From Mytilus californianus (Eukaryota > Mollusca > Bivalvia > Mytilida > Mytilidae), in NCBI RefSeq assembly GCF_021869535.1, contig NW_026262604.1:55514247-55578246 (forward strand): a DNA stretch of 64,000 bases. The letters run 5' to 3'. The number at the start of each line of letters is the position of its first letter. Position 1 is the stretch's first letter. A model generated the notes under the pieces. That model saw only the letters and a program-made list of their open reading frames with translations. It did not search any database and was not told where the DNA came from. Positions 44,985 to 55,434 of the stretch are shown here, one piece after another. Made by a program: the position numbers and the translations under genes.

Positions 44985-45838
44985 CAGACTCAAGCTAGCG
45001 AACAATAAGCCAGCGAACAATAAGGTGTATCAAGCTAGCGAACAATAAGCCAGCGAACAATAAGAAATACGCGCCAAACTGATCTTGCCTAAAAACCGAA
45101 GACTTGCAATAACATGAAACGTTCTTTGAAATCTGATGACAATCATTTCCAGTAGGAAGACGAAATGCAATACATTTTCAAAAAGACTATTAATTGAAAA
45201 CTGTTTATTTATTTATTTATTTATTTATATATTCAAGACAACATAATTGTTCTTGACCACAGGACATCTCTTGTAGGATTTTCAAAATTCCTTTTAGGTT
45301 CTCCTCTCCCTTTTTTGATTACCTTTGAGTAGAAACGGTTTGTTTTTATAATCATGATAATAGCGAATAAATAAAAAAAATAGACCATACTTAACTAGTG
45401 TAAAGATAAAATTAAATCCACATGCTTATATTCTTTTTAAAAGAAAACAAAATACCGATTTTGGAACGTAAAGTACAGAATTTTGCAGTCAGAATTATAA
45501 GATGAAATAAAAGCTTATAAATATCCACAGTTTTCGTTAGGAATGATTGAAAACTTGCAATTTATTTATTACATTTCAATAGGAAATGTGTTTTATGTGA
45601 CAATGACACACGTGACACGATATCTGAATGGATATAAAGATTTTAGCTACTTTAACAGACAAAATTTTCAAATCAAAGCTTTTCAAGGAGGCATATTTAA
45701 AAAAAAATCGGGAAACAGACGGAAAAACCGAAATCAGAAGAACAATTTCTTTACACTGATTTAAATTAACAAGAAGAGGATGCAATCACAACAAAACAAA
45801 CTATTTCATTTTAACATTGGAATTATAATCGGGGAAAC
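44985..45838 (+). repeat. Foldback element, left unique arm
   Basis: The outermost 80 bp contain four AGCGAACAATAAG motifs in two 46-bp units; a (TTTA)n tract lies at about 45205-45231. The arm pairs with 48603-49450. The 73-codon frame at 45543-45764 is mirrored on the minus strand in the right arm, but the two copies diverge by a frameshift near the end. It is taken as a by-product of arm identity, not as a gene. Confidence 0.88.
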
Positions 45839-46507
45839 GGTCCAAAGTTGGGGTAGGGTGACCCAACCCCCTCCCTTCTTTAATTCATAAAAAAGTCCCT
45901 ACGGCAAAGCTTTTGTTCACACCGGGCACAAATGATAGGCAATTGCCTAAGGTTACCTGGTGCCAAAGACCTAGGTGGGTAAAATTACGGAACTTTTATA
46001 ATTGAGGTCCAAAGTTGGGGTAGGGTGACCCAACCCCCTCCCTTCTTTAATTCATAAAAAAGTCCCTACGGCAAAGCTTTTGTCCACACTAGGTACAAAT
46101 GATAGGCAATTGCCTAAGGTTGCCTGGACCAAAAGACCCAGGTGGGTAAAATTACGGAACTTTTTTAATTGAGGTCCAAAGTTGGGGTAGGGTGACCCAA
46201 CCCCCTCCCTTCTTTAATTCATAAAAAAAGTCCCTACGGCAAAGCTTTTGTCCACACTAGGTACAAATGATAGGCAATTGCCTAAGGTTGCCTGGACCCA
46301 AAGACCCAGGTGGGTAAAGTTACGGAACTTTTTTAATTGAGGTCCAAAGTTGGGGTAGGGTGACCCAACCCCCTCCCTTCTTTAATTCATAAAAAAGTCC
46401 CTACGGCAAAGCTTTTGTCCACACTAGGTACAAATGATAGGCAATTGCCTAGGGTTGCCTGGACCCAAAGACCCAGGTGGGTAAAGTTACGGAACTTTTT
46501 TAATTGA
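45839..46507 (+). repeat. Foldback element, left array (4 units of 167-168 bp)
   Basis: Units start at 45839, 46006, 46173 and 46341 with GGTCCAAAGTTGGGGTAGGG. Each contains GTCCCTACGGCAAAGCTTTT, the palindrome GGCAATTGCC and AGACCCAGGTGGGTAAAG. The outermost unit is the most diverged (for example ACCGGGCACAAATG for ACTAGGTACAAATG); its mirror in the right arm has the same differences. Confidence 0.92.
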
Positions 46508-46692
46508 GGTCCTAATTCCTGAAATAACATTTTTTGTAGAATCAACGTATAGACAATGTAAAAACTATGTTAATGATTACCTTTCAAGACAAAAGTGTTT
46601 AAGTAAATTGATTTTTTCTTGAAAAAGCGGATTTCGTTTTTCTTTTTGTTAAAGGTTTGAGAACTATATTATGTATCAATGTATGGTGCGCA
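46508..46692. other. Foldback element, unique centre
   Basis: 185 bp of AT-rich sequence between the opposed arrays; no coding or repeat feature. It would form the loop if the arms paired. Confidence 0.75.
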
Positions 46693-48602
46693 ACTTTTTT
46701 TATGAATTAAAGAAGGGAGGGGGTTGGGTCACCCTACCCCAACTTTGGACCTCAATTAAAAAAGTTCCGTAACTTTACCCACCTGGGTCTTTGGGTCCAG
46801 GCAACCTTAGGCAATTGCCTATCATTTGTACCTAGTGTGGACAAAAGCTTTGCCGTAGGGACTTTTTTTATGAATTAAAGAAGGGAGGGGGTTGGGTCAC
46901 CCTACCCCAACTTTGGACCTCAATTAAAAAAGTTCCGTAACTTTACCCACCTGGGTCTTTGGGTCCAGGCAACCTTAGGCAATTGCCTATCATTTGTACC
47001 TAGTGTGGACAAAAGCTTTGCCGTAGGGACTTTTTTTATGAATTAAAGAAGGGAGGGGGTTGGGTCACCCTACCCCAACTTTGGACCTCAATTAAAAAAG
47101 TTCCGTAACTTTACCCACCTGGGTCTTTGGGTCCAGGCAACCTTAGGCAATTGCCTATCATTTGTACCTAGTGTGGACAAAAGCTTTGCCGTAGGGACTT
47201 TTTTTATGAATTAAAGAAGGGAGGGGGTTGGGTCACCCTACCCCAACTTTGGACCTCAATTAAAAAAGTTCCGTAACTTTACCCACCTGGGTCTTTGGGT
47301 CCAGGCAACCTTAGGCAATTGCCTATCATTTGTACCTAGTGTGGACAAAAGCTTTGCCGTAGGGACTTTTTTTATGAATTAAAGAAGGGAGGGGGTTGGG
47401 TCACCCTACCCCAACTTTGGACCTCAATTAAAAAAGTTCCGTAACTTTACCCACCTGGGTCTTTGGGTCCAGGCAACCTTAGGCAATTGCCTATCATTTG
47501 TACCTAGTGTGGACAAAAGCTTTGCCGTAGGGACTTTTTTTATGAATTAAAGAAGGGAGGGGGTTGGGTCACCCTACCCCAACTTTGGACCTCAATTAAA
47601 AAAGTTCCGTAACTTTACCCACCTGGGTCTTTGGGTCCAGGCAACCTTAGGCAATTGCCTATCATTTGTACCTAGTGTGGACAAAAGCTTTGCCGTAGGG
47701 ACTTTTTTTATGAATTAAAGAAGGGAGGGGGTTGGGTCACCCTACCCCAACTTTGGACCTCAATTAAAAAAGTTCCGTAACTTTACCCACCTGGGTCTTT
47801 GGGTCCAGGCAACCTTAGGCAATTGCCTATCATTTGTACCTAGTGTGGACAAAAGCTTTGCCGTAGGGACTTTTTTTATGAATTAAAGAAGGGAGGGGGT
47901 TGGGTCACCCTACCCCAACTTTGGACCTCAATTAAAAAAGTTCCGTAACTTTACCCACCTGGGTCTTTGGGTCCAGGCAACCTTAGGCAATTGCCTATCA
48001 TTTGTACCTAGTGTGGACAAAAGCTTTGCCGTAGGGACTTTTTTTATGAATTAAAGAAGGGAGGGGGTTGGGTCACCCTACCCCAACTTTGGACCTCAAT
48101 TAAAAAAGTTCCGTAACTTTACACACCTGGGTCTTTGGGTCCAGGCAACCTTAGGCAATTGCCTATCATTTGTACCTAGTGTGGACAAAAGCTTTGCCGT
48201 AGGGACTTTTTTTATGAATTAAAGAAGGGAGGGGGTTGGGTCACCCTACCCCAACTTTGGACCTCAATTAAAAAAGTTCCGTAACTTTACCCACCTGGGT
48301 CTTTGGGTCCAGGCAACCTTAGGCAATTGCCTATCATTTGTACCTAGTGTGGACAAAAGCTTTGCCGTAGGGACTTTTTTATGAATTAAAGAAGGGAGGG
48401 GGTTGGGTCACCCTACCCCAACTTTGGACCTCAATTAAAAAAGTTCCGTAACTTTACCCACCTGGGTCTTTGGCACCAGGTAACCTTAGGCAATTGCCTA
48501 TCATTTGTGCCCGGTGTGAACAAAGGTTTTGCCGTAGGGACTTTTTTATGAATTAAAGAAGGGAGGGGGTACGTTGGGTCACCCTACCCCAACTTTGGAC
48601 CG
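46693..48602 (-). repeat. Foldback element, right array (about 11.4 units of 168 bp)
   Basis: Units begin at 46693 and then every 168 bp to 48540. Inner units look identical letter for letter over long stretches apart from isolated changes (for example ACACACCTGG at about 48121). The outermost unit shares the left array's outer-unit variants and has an extra ACG in GGGGGTACGTTGGG. The array is inverted relative to 45839-46507. Confidence 0.92.
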
Positions 48603-49450
48603 TTTCCCCGATTATAATTCCAATGTTAAAATGAAATAGTTTGTATTGTTGTGATTGCATCCTCTTCTTGTTAATTTAAATCAGTGTAAAGAAATTGTTC
48701 TTCTGATTTCGGTTTTTCCGTCTGTTTCCCGATTTTTTTTAAATATGCCTCCTTGAAAAGCTTTGATTTGAAAATTTTGTCTGTTAAAGTAGCTAAAATC
48801 TTTATATCCATTCAGATATCGTGTCACGTGTGTCATTGTCACATAAAACACATTTCCTATTGAAATGTAATAAATAAATTGCCAGTTTTCAATCATTCCT
48901 AACGAAAACTGTGGATATTTATTAGCTTTTATTTCAACTTATAATTCTGACTGAAAAATTCTGTACTTTACGTTCCAAAATCGGTATTTTGTTTTCTTTT
49001 AAAAAGAATATAAGCATGTGGATTTAATTTTATCTTTACACTAGTTAAGTATGGTCTAATTTTTTTATTTATTCACTATTATCATGATTATAAAGACAAA
49101 CCGTTTCTACTCAAGGGTAATCAAAAAAGGGAGAGGAAAACCTAAAAGGAATTTTGAAAATCCTACAAGAGATGTCCTGTGGTCAAGAACAATTATGTTG
49201 TCTTGAATATATAAATAAATAAATAAATAAACAGTTTTCAATTAAAAGTCTTTTTGAAAATGTATTGCATTTCGTCTTCCTACTGGAAATGATTGTCATC
49301 AGATTTCAAAGAACGTTTCATGTTTTTGCAAGTCTTCGGTTTTTAGGCAAGATCAGTTTGGCGCGTATTTCTTATTGTTCGCTGGCTTATTGTTCGCTAG
49401 CTTGATACACCTTATTGTTCGCTGGCTTAGTGTTCGCTAGCTTGAGTCTG
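48603..49450 (-). repeat. Foldback element, right unique arm
   Basis: Reverse complement of 44985-45838 with few differences; ends GCTAGCTTGAGTCTG at 49450. It carries the mirrored AGCGAACAATAAG motifs, one of which has mutated to AGCGAACACTAAG. Confidence 0.88.
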
Positions 49451-50129
49451 GTCACTGTTAACGGAAAAGGAAACGACAAGACCATGTTATTATTGTTAAT
49501 ATCATACCTCCTTCCGAAGAAGTCTGCAATTTGACTTTTTATGTTGGTACTCTTATCCTGGAAATATGATGTAAAGAGAAAGTTTGTGTTGCAGGGAAAG
49601 CTGCGATGCTTTCCGTTTTCTCCCCTTTCTGCCCAAAAATGACACAATATTGTTTCTTATATTCTGTACAACTACTCATATCATACCTTTTTAAATACTT
49701 AAACTCATAAACGGGCAGTCGTGTGGAAAGAATGATTCCTATATACCCTAAAAATTGCTTGCAAGACGTAAAACAAATACGACACAATTAATAGAAATAA
49801 CGATAAAACAATGAATATTTCTATATTAGATTTGGATGCGAATAAGTTTGCAAAATTTTACCTGCAATTGTACTTTTTATGTCTGTACTCTTATCCCTGA
49901 AATATGCAATGGAGTTATGTAAATATTAGTTACAATGATTTCGGTTGTCTCCGCTTTTTGATAAAATAACACAATACTTTTTTGTAATATTCTTTAACGT
50001 TCTAAAAAGAAAGTCGAGAGGATAGACTGACTCCTAAATATCCATAACTTTGTTTCCAACACTAAAAAAACACAATATAGTAAAGAGAAATATCAATTAA
50101 ACAATACTATAATCTTTTTTATTATACCT

Positions 50130-50853
50130 CTATCTACACTGCACAAATAGCGTTTATATCCTAAACACAATTCTAATCACATTCTTGTCCCACGTTCTGA
50201 AACGCCAAAATCATATAAACACTTTTATCTATACGCATTAAGCTTTTTGAAAATTTATGTGCCTAGGGATTGAGGGACTCAAATTTTTAATGTTTAGGAA
50301 TGTTCGCGTTTAGGTATGTACATATTGTTTTGATTTCAGGTGTCCCTATTCATAATCACTTGGAGTTTGTGACGAATTGTGTCCGTTTGCACCTACACTA
50401 TTTCTAGTGTTAAAAATTTAAAACATAAACCCATTAAAATTTCCAAGACGATTTTGGACTCTCTACTCACATGAATGAGTTCAAAAGTAAATGATTATGA
50501 CAACTTATATTTCACCACTCTGTCACATTGGTATCGGCATCAATATTTGCCAACAGGACCTCACTTTTCCTTTGTTTGATTCAAATATTATTTATAAGCA
50601 GCGCCACCTGTTCAAAGTAGATGAATCATTAAAAGGACAATAGACATTACACGTTTATGATCTAAACACAATAGACATTACACGTTTAGGACCTAAACAC
50701 AATAGATAGGCATTACATGTTTAAAATCTAAACATGTAATGATCAAAAACACTTTAGGGAGCCATCCGTATAGAATTTAAACACAATCCTAAACATATTT
50801 AGACCTAAACATGTAATACTTACATTTAAATTTAAGTATTATTTTTACAGTGT
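50130..50853. repeat. Insert-like block rich in CTAAACAC / GTTTAG motifs
   Basis: CCTAAACACAAT, AGACATTACACGTTTA and their inverse recur irregularly. CATTACATGTTTA and TAAACATGTAATG (50711-50741) form a perfect 13-bp hairpin with a 5-base loop. The block breaks the spacing of the decayed array and has ACACTG near the left edge and CAGTGT at the right. It may be a small transposon with subterminal repeats; ends are not certain. Confidence 0.45.
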
Positions 50854-52559
50854 AAGTTGGTCAGGAAAATTTAGCTCGCAATTTTACTTTTTATGTCTTA
50901 CCCTTATCCCGGAAAAAATGTTATGAAGGGAAAATATTTGTTGCAAGGGTAAGTAAATTCCTTCAGTTGCCTTTCCTTTCTTTCCAAAATAAAACAATTT
51001 TGTTTCTTAACTTCTTTACAAACTGCTCACATCAAACGGACAGTCGAGCGAACAGGATGTTTCTTTTATGCCCGAATCTGTTTGCAAGACTGGTTAAAAT
51101 ACAACAAAAAGAGAAAAAAAAAAGACTGAATAATACCATATGTTTTTCATAGATTATTCTTTTATCGAAATTGATCTGAAAAATGTAGCTTGCATTTCTA
51201 CATAAAAGCGCTATTTCTGTGCACTTTCTGGTGTTGTGTCATGGATGGATACTCCATAACTTTTCTTTTCTTTTATAGCAGGAAATCAAGGTAGTAGCTC
51301 CGACGCCTCAGTTGTGTCCCCTTTTCTTTTCATATTCTCTGCAAAGTGCTCACATCATAAATTGTGTATATTTGAATGTTCTAAACGGACTGAATATATT
51401 ACTATTTACCCGAAACTGTTTTGCAATACACAGTAAACAGAAATAGCGACTAAACAATGCTATTTGTTTTTAATTTGACCGTTTTCCTAATCAGTCTAAA
51501 AAAATTAGCCTGTAATTTTTATATCATATGTCGGTACTCTTATCCCGGAAATATGTTATGAAGGGAAAACATGTGATGCAGGGGAAAGCGGTCAGTAACT
51601 GCGATGCTTTCAGAAGTCTTCCCTTTCTCTTCAAAATAACATGTTTGTATATATGTATTCATATATATCTATTTCGTATATTCTGTGCAAACTGCTCACA
51701 TTTTTTATTTTAAATGCTTTTCCGTTTTAAAGTCGTGTGGCCAATATGATTCCAATAAACAAAACATTTCACTTTCAAGTCATATATAATGCGACGATGT
51801 GTATACCTTTATCTATATAAAGATTAACAATGTTTTATGTTTTTTTTTAGATTGTACCTTTATCGAAATTTATCGGAAAAATTTCGCTTTCAATTTTACC
51901 TAATATGTCGGTACCCTTATCCCGTAAATATGTAAAAAGATAAAATATATGTATATGTTCCCTTTTTTTTTTGCTCTTTGTTCAAGGCCTCACTGTGACT
52001 TTGAGATGATGAAAAAAAACCTATTCCTTTGCATTTTTTTTTGGCTGTGCACATGCTGATTTGTGTCTTTGATAGATACCCCATATATCCGTTACTTTCT
52101 ATTATAGCAGAAAATCAGGGTAGTAGCTGCGATGCCTAAGTTGTGTCCCCTTTTCTTTTAATCACATTCTTTGCAAAGTGCTCACATCATGCATTTTTGA
52201 ATATTTGTACGTTCTTAACGGACATTCGAGCAGACAGAATATATAATCATTTACCCCAAGCTGTGTTTGCAATACACAGTAAACAGAAATAGCGACTAAA
52301 CAGTGCTATTCTTTTTTTAATTTGACCGTTTTCCATATCAGTCTCAAAAATTTAGCCTGTAATTTTTATCATATGTCGGTACTCTTATCCCGGAAATATA
52401 TTATGAAGGGAAAATATGTAATAATACTCCTTTTTTATTTTTTGTTATGGCAGTCCAAATTCCAAACCATTCATTCCAGTCGACATACCATGCAATACGT
52501 ACCTACTGTATTGTTTATAGTTTCTCTCCTGAATATTCATAACAAATTGCAATTGGACT

Positions 52560-52685
52560 TCTGTGTGAGCCAAGGCACCGTGTTGAAGGCCGTACTTTGA
52601 CCTATAATTGTTTACTTTTTACACATTGTGACTTGGATGGAAAGTTGTCTCTTTGGCATTCATACCAAATCTTCTTATTTTTATT
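52560..52685 (+). repeat. Bivalve repeat tail (AAGGCACCGTGTTGAAGGCC type)
   Basis: CAAGGCACCGTGTTGAAGGC, GTACTTTGACCTATAATTG, TTGTGACTTGGATGGAAAGT and TGTCTCTTTGGCATTCATAC follow the order of a common mussel repeat related to the ACCATAC-tail family. Confidence 0.65.
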
Positions 52686-52689
52686 TAAG

Positions 52690-53055
52690 CAAACAACAAT
52701 CAAATAGTCATCCAATTTGAATTATAATTACTATTTTTTTTATCCCATGTATTTCATACAAAATAATCAAAATGATCCCACTTGTATCGTTAAATAAATC
52801 TATTTCATAATCATGGATTCAGTTGAAAAAAGCTATATACAACATTTAGAGAATGAAGCTTTTGCTAATGTTGAATTTCAGAAGGAGCAGCAATAAAACG
52901 ATAACTTGTAGCGATTGTATTTCAGGAATTGAAAAAATTGAATATCTTTTTTTAAAACCAGACAACTTTGGGATATACTATGATACATTTAGTTTTTATC
53001 GTATAATAACCTATTGAAGAAAGTTAAAATGTTTGAAACACGATCCTAGATTACA
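52690..53055. other. No recognisable feature
   Basis: AT-rich spacer before the palindrome. Confidence 0.4.
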
Positions 53056-53059
53056 AGGT

Positions 53060-53146
53060 ACTTGTTACTAATAAGCCTTCAATAGATAAAGTGAATGGAG
53101 AGCTCTCCATTCACTTTATCTATTTGAAGGCTTATTAGTAACAAGT
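53060..53146. repeat. 87-bp near-perfect palindrome without spacer
   Basis: ACTTGTTACTAATAAGCCTT at the left end pairs with AAGGCTTATTAGTAACAAGT at the right, and the centre is GGAGAGCTCTCC. Arms are 43 and 44 bases, differing by one inserted A. No loop remains. It could be a cruciform-prone site, the fossil of a head-to-head duplication, or a tip of a small inverted element. Confidence 0.92.
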
Positions 53147-53149
53147 AAT

Positions 53150-54415
53150 AGCTTTTCTAAAAAGCTAGCCGTCTCATAGCTGATGAAAGTGGATAATGTT
53201 TTCTCTCTGTAGTTTAATTCGTTCAGAATTGTAAGTAAATTGTAGTGGATTACAGAAATTATAAAAGGCTTATACAATTTTTTAGATTTACCAATTTCTT
53301 TTGGGGAAAGTATTAACACTGGAAATGGAGGGGTAATGTCTTTTTATCGATTATTTTTTTTTTCAAACAGATATCAGAGTAGTTCTTTGACTTTTTCTTT
53401 GGTTGTTTGCTGATTTATTTGTGTTAGAAAAGTATGGCCGCTTCCACCTGAAAGTTTTTCGTTCATAATAGGCATCGAAAAGTGTAGAGAGTGAAACGTA
53501 GTAAAATTTAAACATATAAGAACACAATTAATATATTTCCAATGGTATCTCACATCTTTTCAAAAATGATCCTTAAAATGTAAAGCTTCACATTTATGTA
53601 TGGTTGTTTTTGTTGTTGATTAAGATTTTGTCTATTCATTGGAGTTGGACTGCAATGTGGAATGCCCAACGCCTCTTTTTCTATATTTGAATAATGAGTA
53701 TCCTTACAATTAAATGTTTCTTTTATCAGATTATTTGGTTTTATTGGACTTCTTGATTATATTTTTGATGAAAAATACTCACAGTCGTGAGACGGGTAAT
53801 TTGTTATATAAGACCTATTATAAGCGCCTGAAATTCAAAACATAGTAGTTTTGCCGCCATTCTTTTTCAAATTATAATGGACGTCGTTGGTTATAAAGAA
53901 GGCGATAAGTTCTACAAAGCTATTTTAAGTTCACTATGAGGCCATCAACATAAGAGAATCAACAAATTTGACCAAAAACTTTATTAAGCATACAGGTTGA
54001 TACTGTATCTTTTGTTATTGTTTTACTTGTAAATATCTTCATATTTATTTACTATACCATTTAATGTTGGATGACGAATAAGGCCCTTATCATACGTACC
54101 CTTAAAAGCTTGACATACTGCATAGACATAATCTATGGTATGGAGACCGTTCGCATGTTGACATATAAATGTCTTTTTGTTTTATGATCATAGTATATGT
54201 ATGTTTCTACTTGTTTTACAATTCTTGTAGAAAACATACAATTAAGAATAATCTTTTAAAATGCCAACAGTATTTTCGTCTTTTAAATTTATAATTTTCT
54301 TTTATTTCTCTTTCTCTCATATAACATGTCTAGTATAAATAGTCAATAAACCCCAAAACAAACATTAGAAGTTTGTTCCTGACCCTGCTCATAGCTTCAT
54401 GTAATATCTGAATTA
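53150..54415. other. No recognisable gene
   Basis: AT-rich. A 20-codon frame beginning MDVVGYKEGDKFYKAIL at about 53877 has ordinary composition but no support as a gene. No named repeat. Confidence 0.35.
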
Positions 54416-54419
54416 TTTT

Positions 54420-55432
54420 TTGTAACAAACAAATTGTTCCGGCGTGACATTTGTTCCGCCGGAACTTATTTCATAGGAAATATGTTCCACCGGAATTTAT
54501 ATCACAGAAAATTTATACCCGGAATATATATTATAAGGAAATATGTTCCAGCACTGTACAATTTGTTCCGGAACTAATTTGTTTACTAAATGTTAAAAAA
54601 GTTCCGGGTGTTATAGATTAACATGATGCATTAACTTTATACCAAGCAAAACATCGAATAGTTGTAACTGACAAATTTAATACTCAACATTGAAGTCTTT
54701 AAACAACACGAAAACATTCAAAATAAGGTAAATCTTTTAGAAATTCAAATTACGTCAGCATATACATCATGTATATTGTACGTAGATAATATGATTAAAA
54801 AACAAATGCACAACTATGATTAACAACTGTGATAAATATTTAAATCACAATATTTCATTTTTTCTACAAATTCTGATATGAAGTAACATATGTTGAATTG
54901 CAATATTCATAAATAAATGATTGATCTATAAAAATTTTCTAATGAATTTTTCTTATTCTTCGCTTTTCTGACTCATTAAGTTATTGTCATTTGGGTATTT
55001 TTTTTATGGATAATGTAATTAAACGTTTTGCTATACTACACAGAATCCATATTGGATGTTTACACCTTTGATTTATTACATTATCAATTTAATACTTTTT
55101 TTTTATAATGTACTTGAATTATAACTTTAAACTCACTGATAACAATGCTCAGTATTAAAGATAACTTGTATAACTAGTGGAACATATTTCACAGACAAGG
55201 AACTTATTTCACCAGGTAAGGAACAAATCTCACAAACCCGGAACTTTTTTCACTAGGTAAGGAACAAATTTCACAAACCCAGAACTTATTTCACCAGGTA
55301 AATTGTGGAACTTATTGTATAGAGATGGAACAAATCATATAGAAATTATCTGTGAAAAAAGTTCTCCCAGAATATATTTCCTGTGATATTTGTTCCACTG
55401 GAACTTTTTTCACAGGAACAAATTTTGGCTCA
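54420..55432. mobile_element. Putative element with GTTCC / GGAAC subterminal arrays
   Basis: A cluster at 54420-54600 (AAATTGTTCCGGCGTGAC, TTTGTTCCGCCGGAACTTAT, ATATGTTCCACCGGAA) and one at 55178-55432 (GGAACTTATTTCACCAGGTA, GGAACAAATTTCACAAACCC, GTTCCACTGGAAC) use the same word set around 580 bp of plain AT-rich DNA. The right edge reads GGAACAAATTTTGG and the left AAATTGTTCC, so the block is roughly inverted. This resembles a non-autonomous transposon with subterminal repeats. Target duplications were not identified. Confidence 0.5.
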
Positions 55433-55434
55433 CC

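Larger units (their letters stand above)
44985..49450. mobile_element. 4.47-kb foldback transposon
   Basis: Both ends begin CAGACTCAAGCTAGCGAACA read inward. Unique arms of about 850 bp (44985-45838 and 48603-49450) are near-identical inverted copies, followed by inverted arrays of a 168-bp unit and a 185-bp centre (46508-46692). Flanks GACACTGTTAAC (44973-44984) and GTCACTGTTAAC (49451-49462) form an 11/12 target duplication. The host sequence is a decayed array monomer whose uninterrupted paralogue is at about 49760-49805 (CGACACAATTAATAGAAATA). Long arms built partly of tandem repeats and a 9-12-bp duplication are the plan of foldback elements such as Drosophila FB and sea urchin TU, and of MULE-type transposons. 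No transposase is encoded. Confidence 0.9.
44200..52430 (+). repeat. Decayed tandem array of roughly 340-470-bp units
   Basis: The marker TCGGTACTCTTATCCCGG, in diverged forms, occurs at 44261, 44723, 49543, 49881, 50895, 51531, 51908 and 52376. It is followed by AAATATGTTATGAAGGGAAA, CTGCGATGCTTTC, TTCTTTGCAAAGTGCTCACA, AACGGACAGTCG and GTTTGCAAGAC in the same order. Allowing for the 4.47-kb foldback insertion and another insertion at about 50.13-50.85 kb, spacing is about 340-470 bp. The stretches around 51531 and 52376 are closest to each other (845 bp apart), so two units were copied together later. There is no consistent reading frame; the origin of the unit is unknown. Confidence 0.7.

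Noticed and set aside
45543..45764. 73-codon frame mirrored at 48681-48896 on the other strand
   Set aside because: The two frames match because the foldback arms match. Their ends differ by a frameshift, and no domain or start context supports a gene.
53877..53939. 20-codon frame MDVVGYKEGDKFYKAIL
   Set aside because: Too short, no splice or transcript support visible, and no known family.
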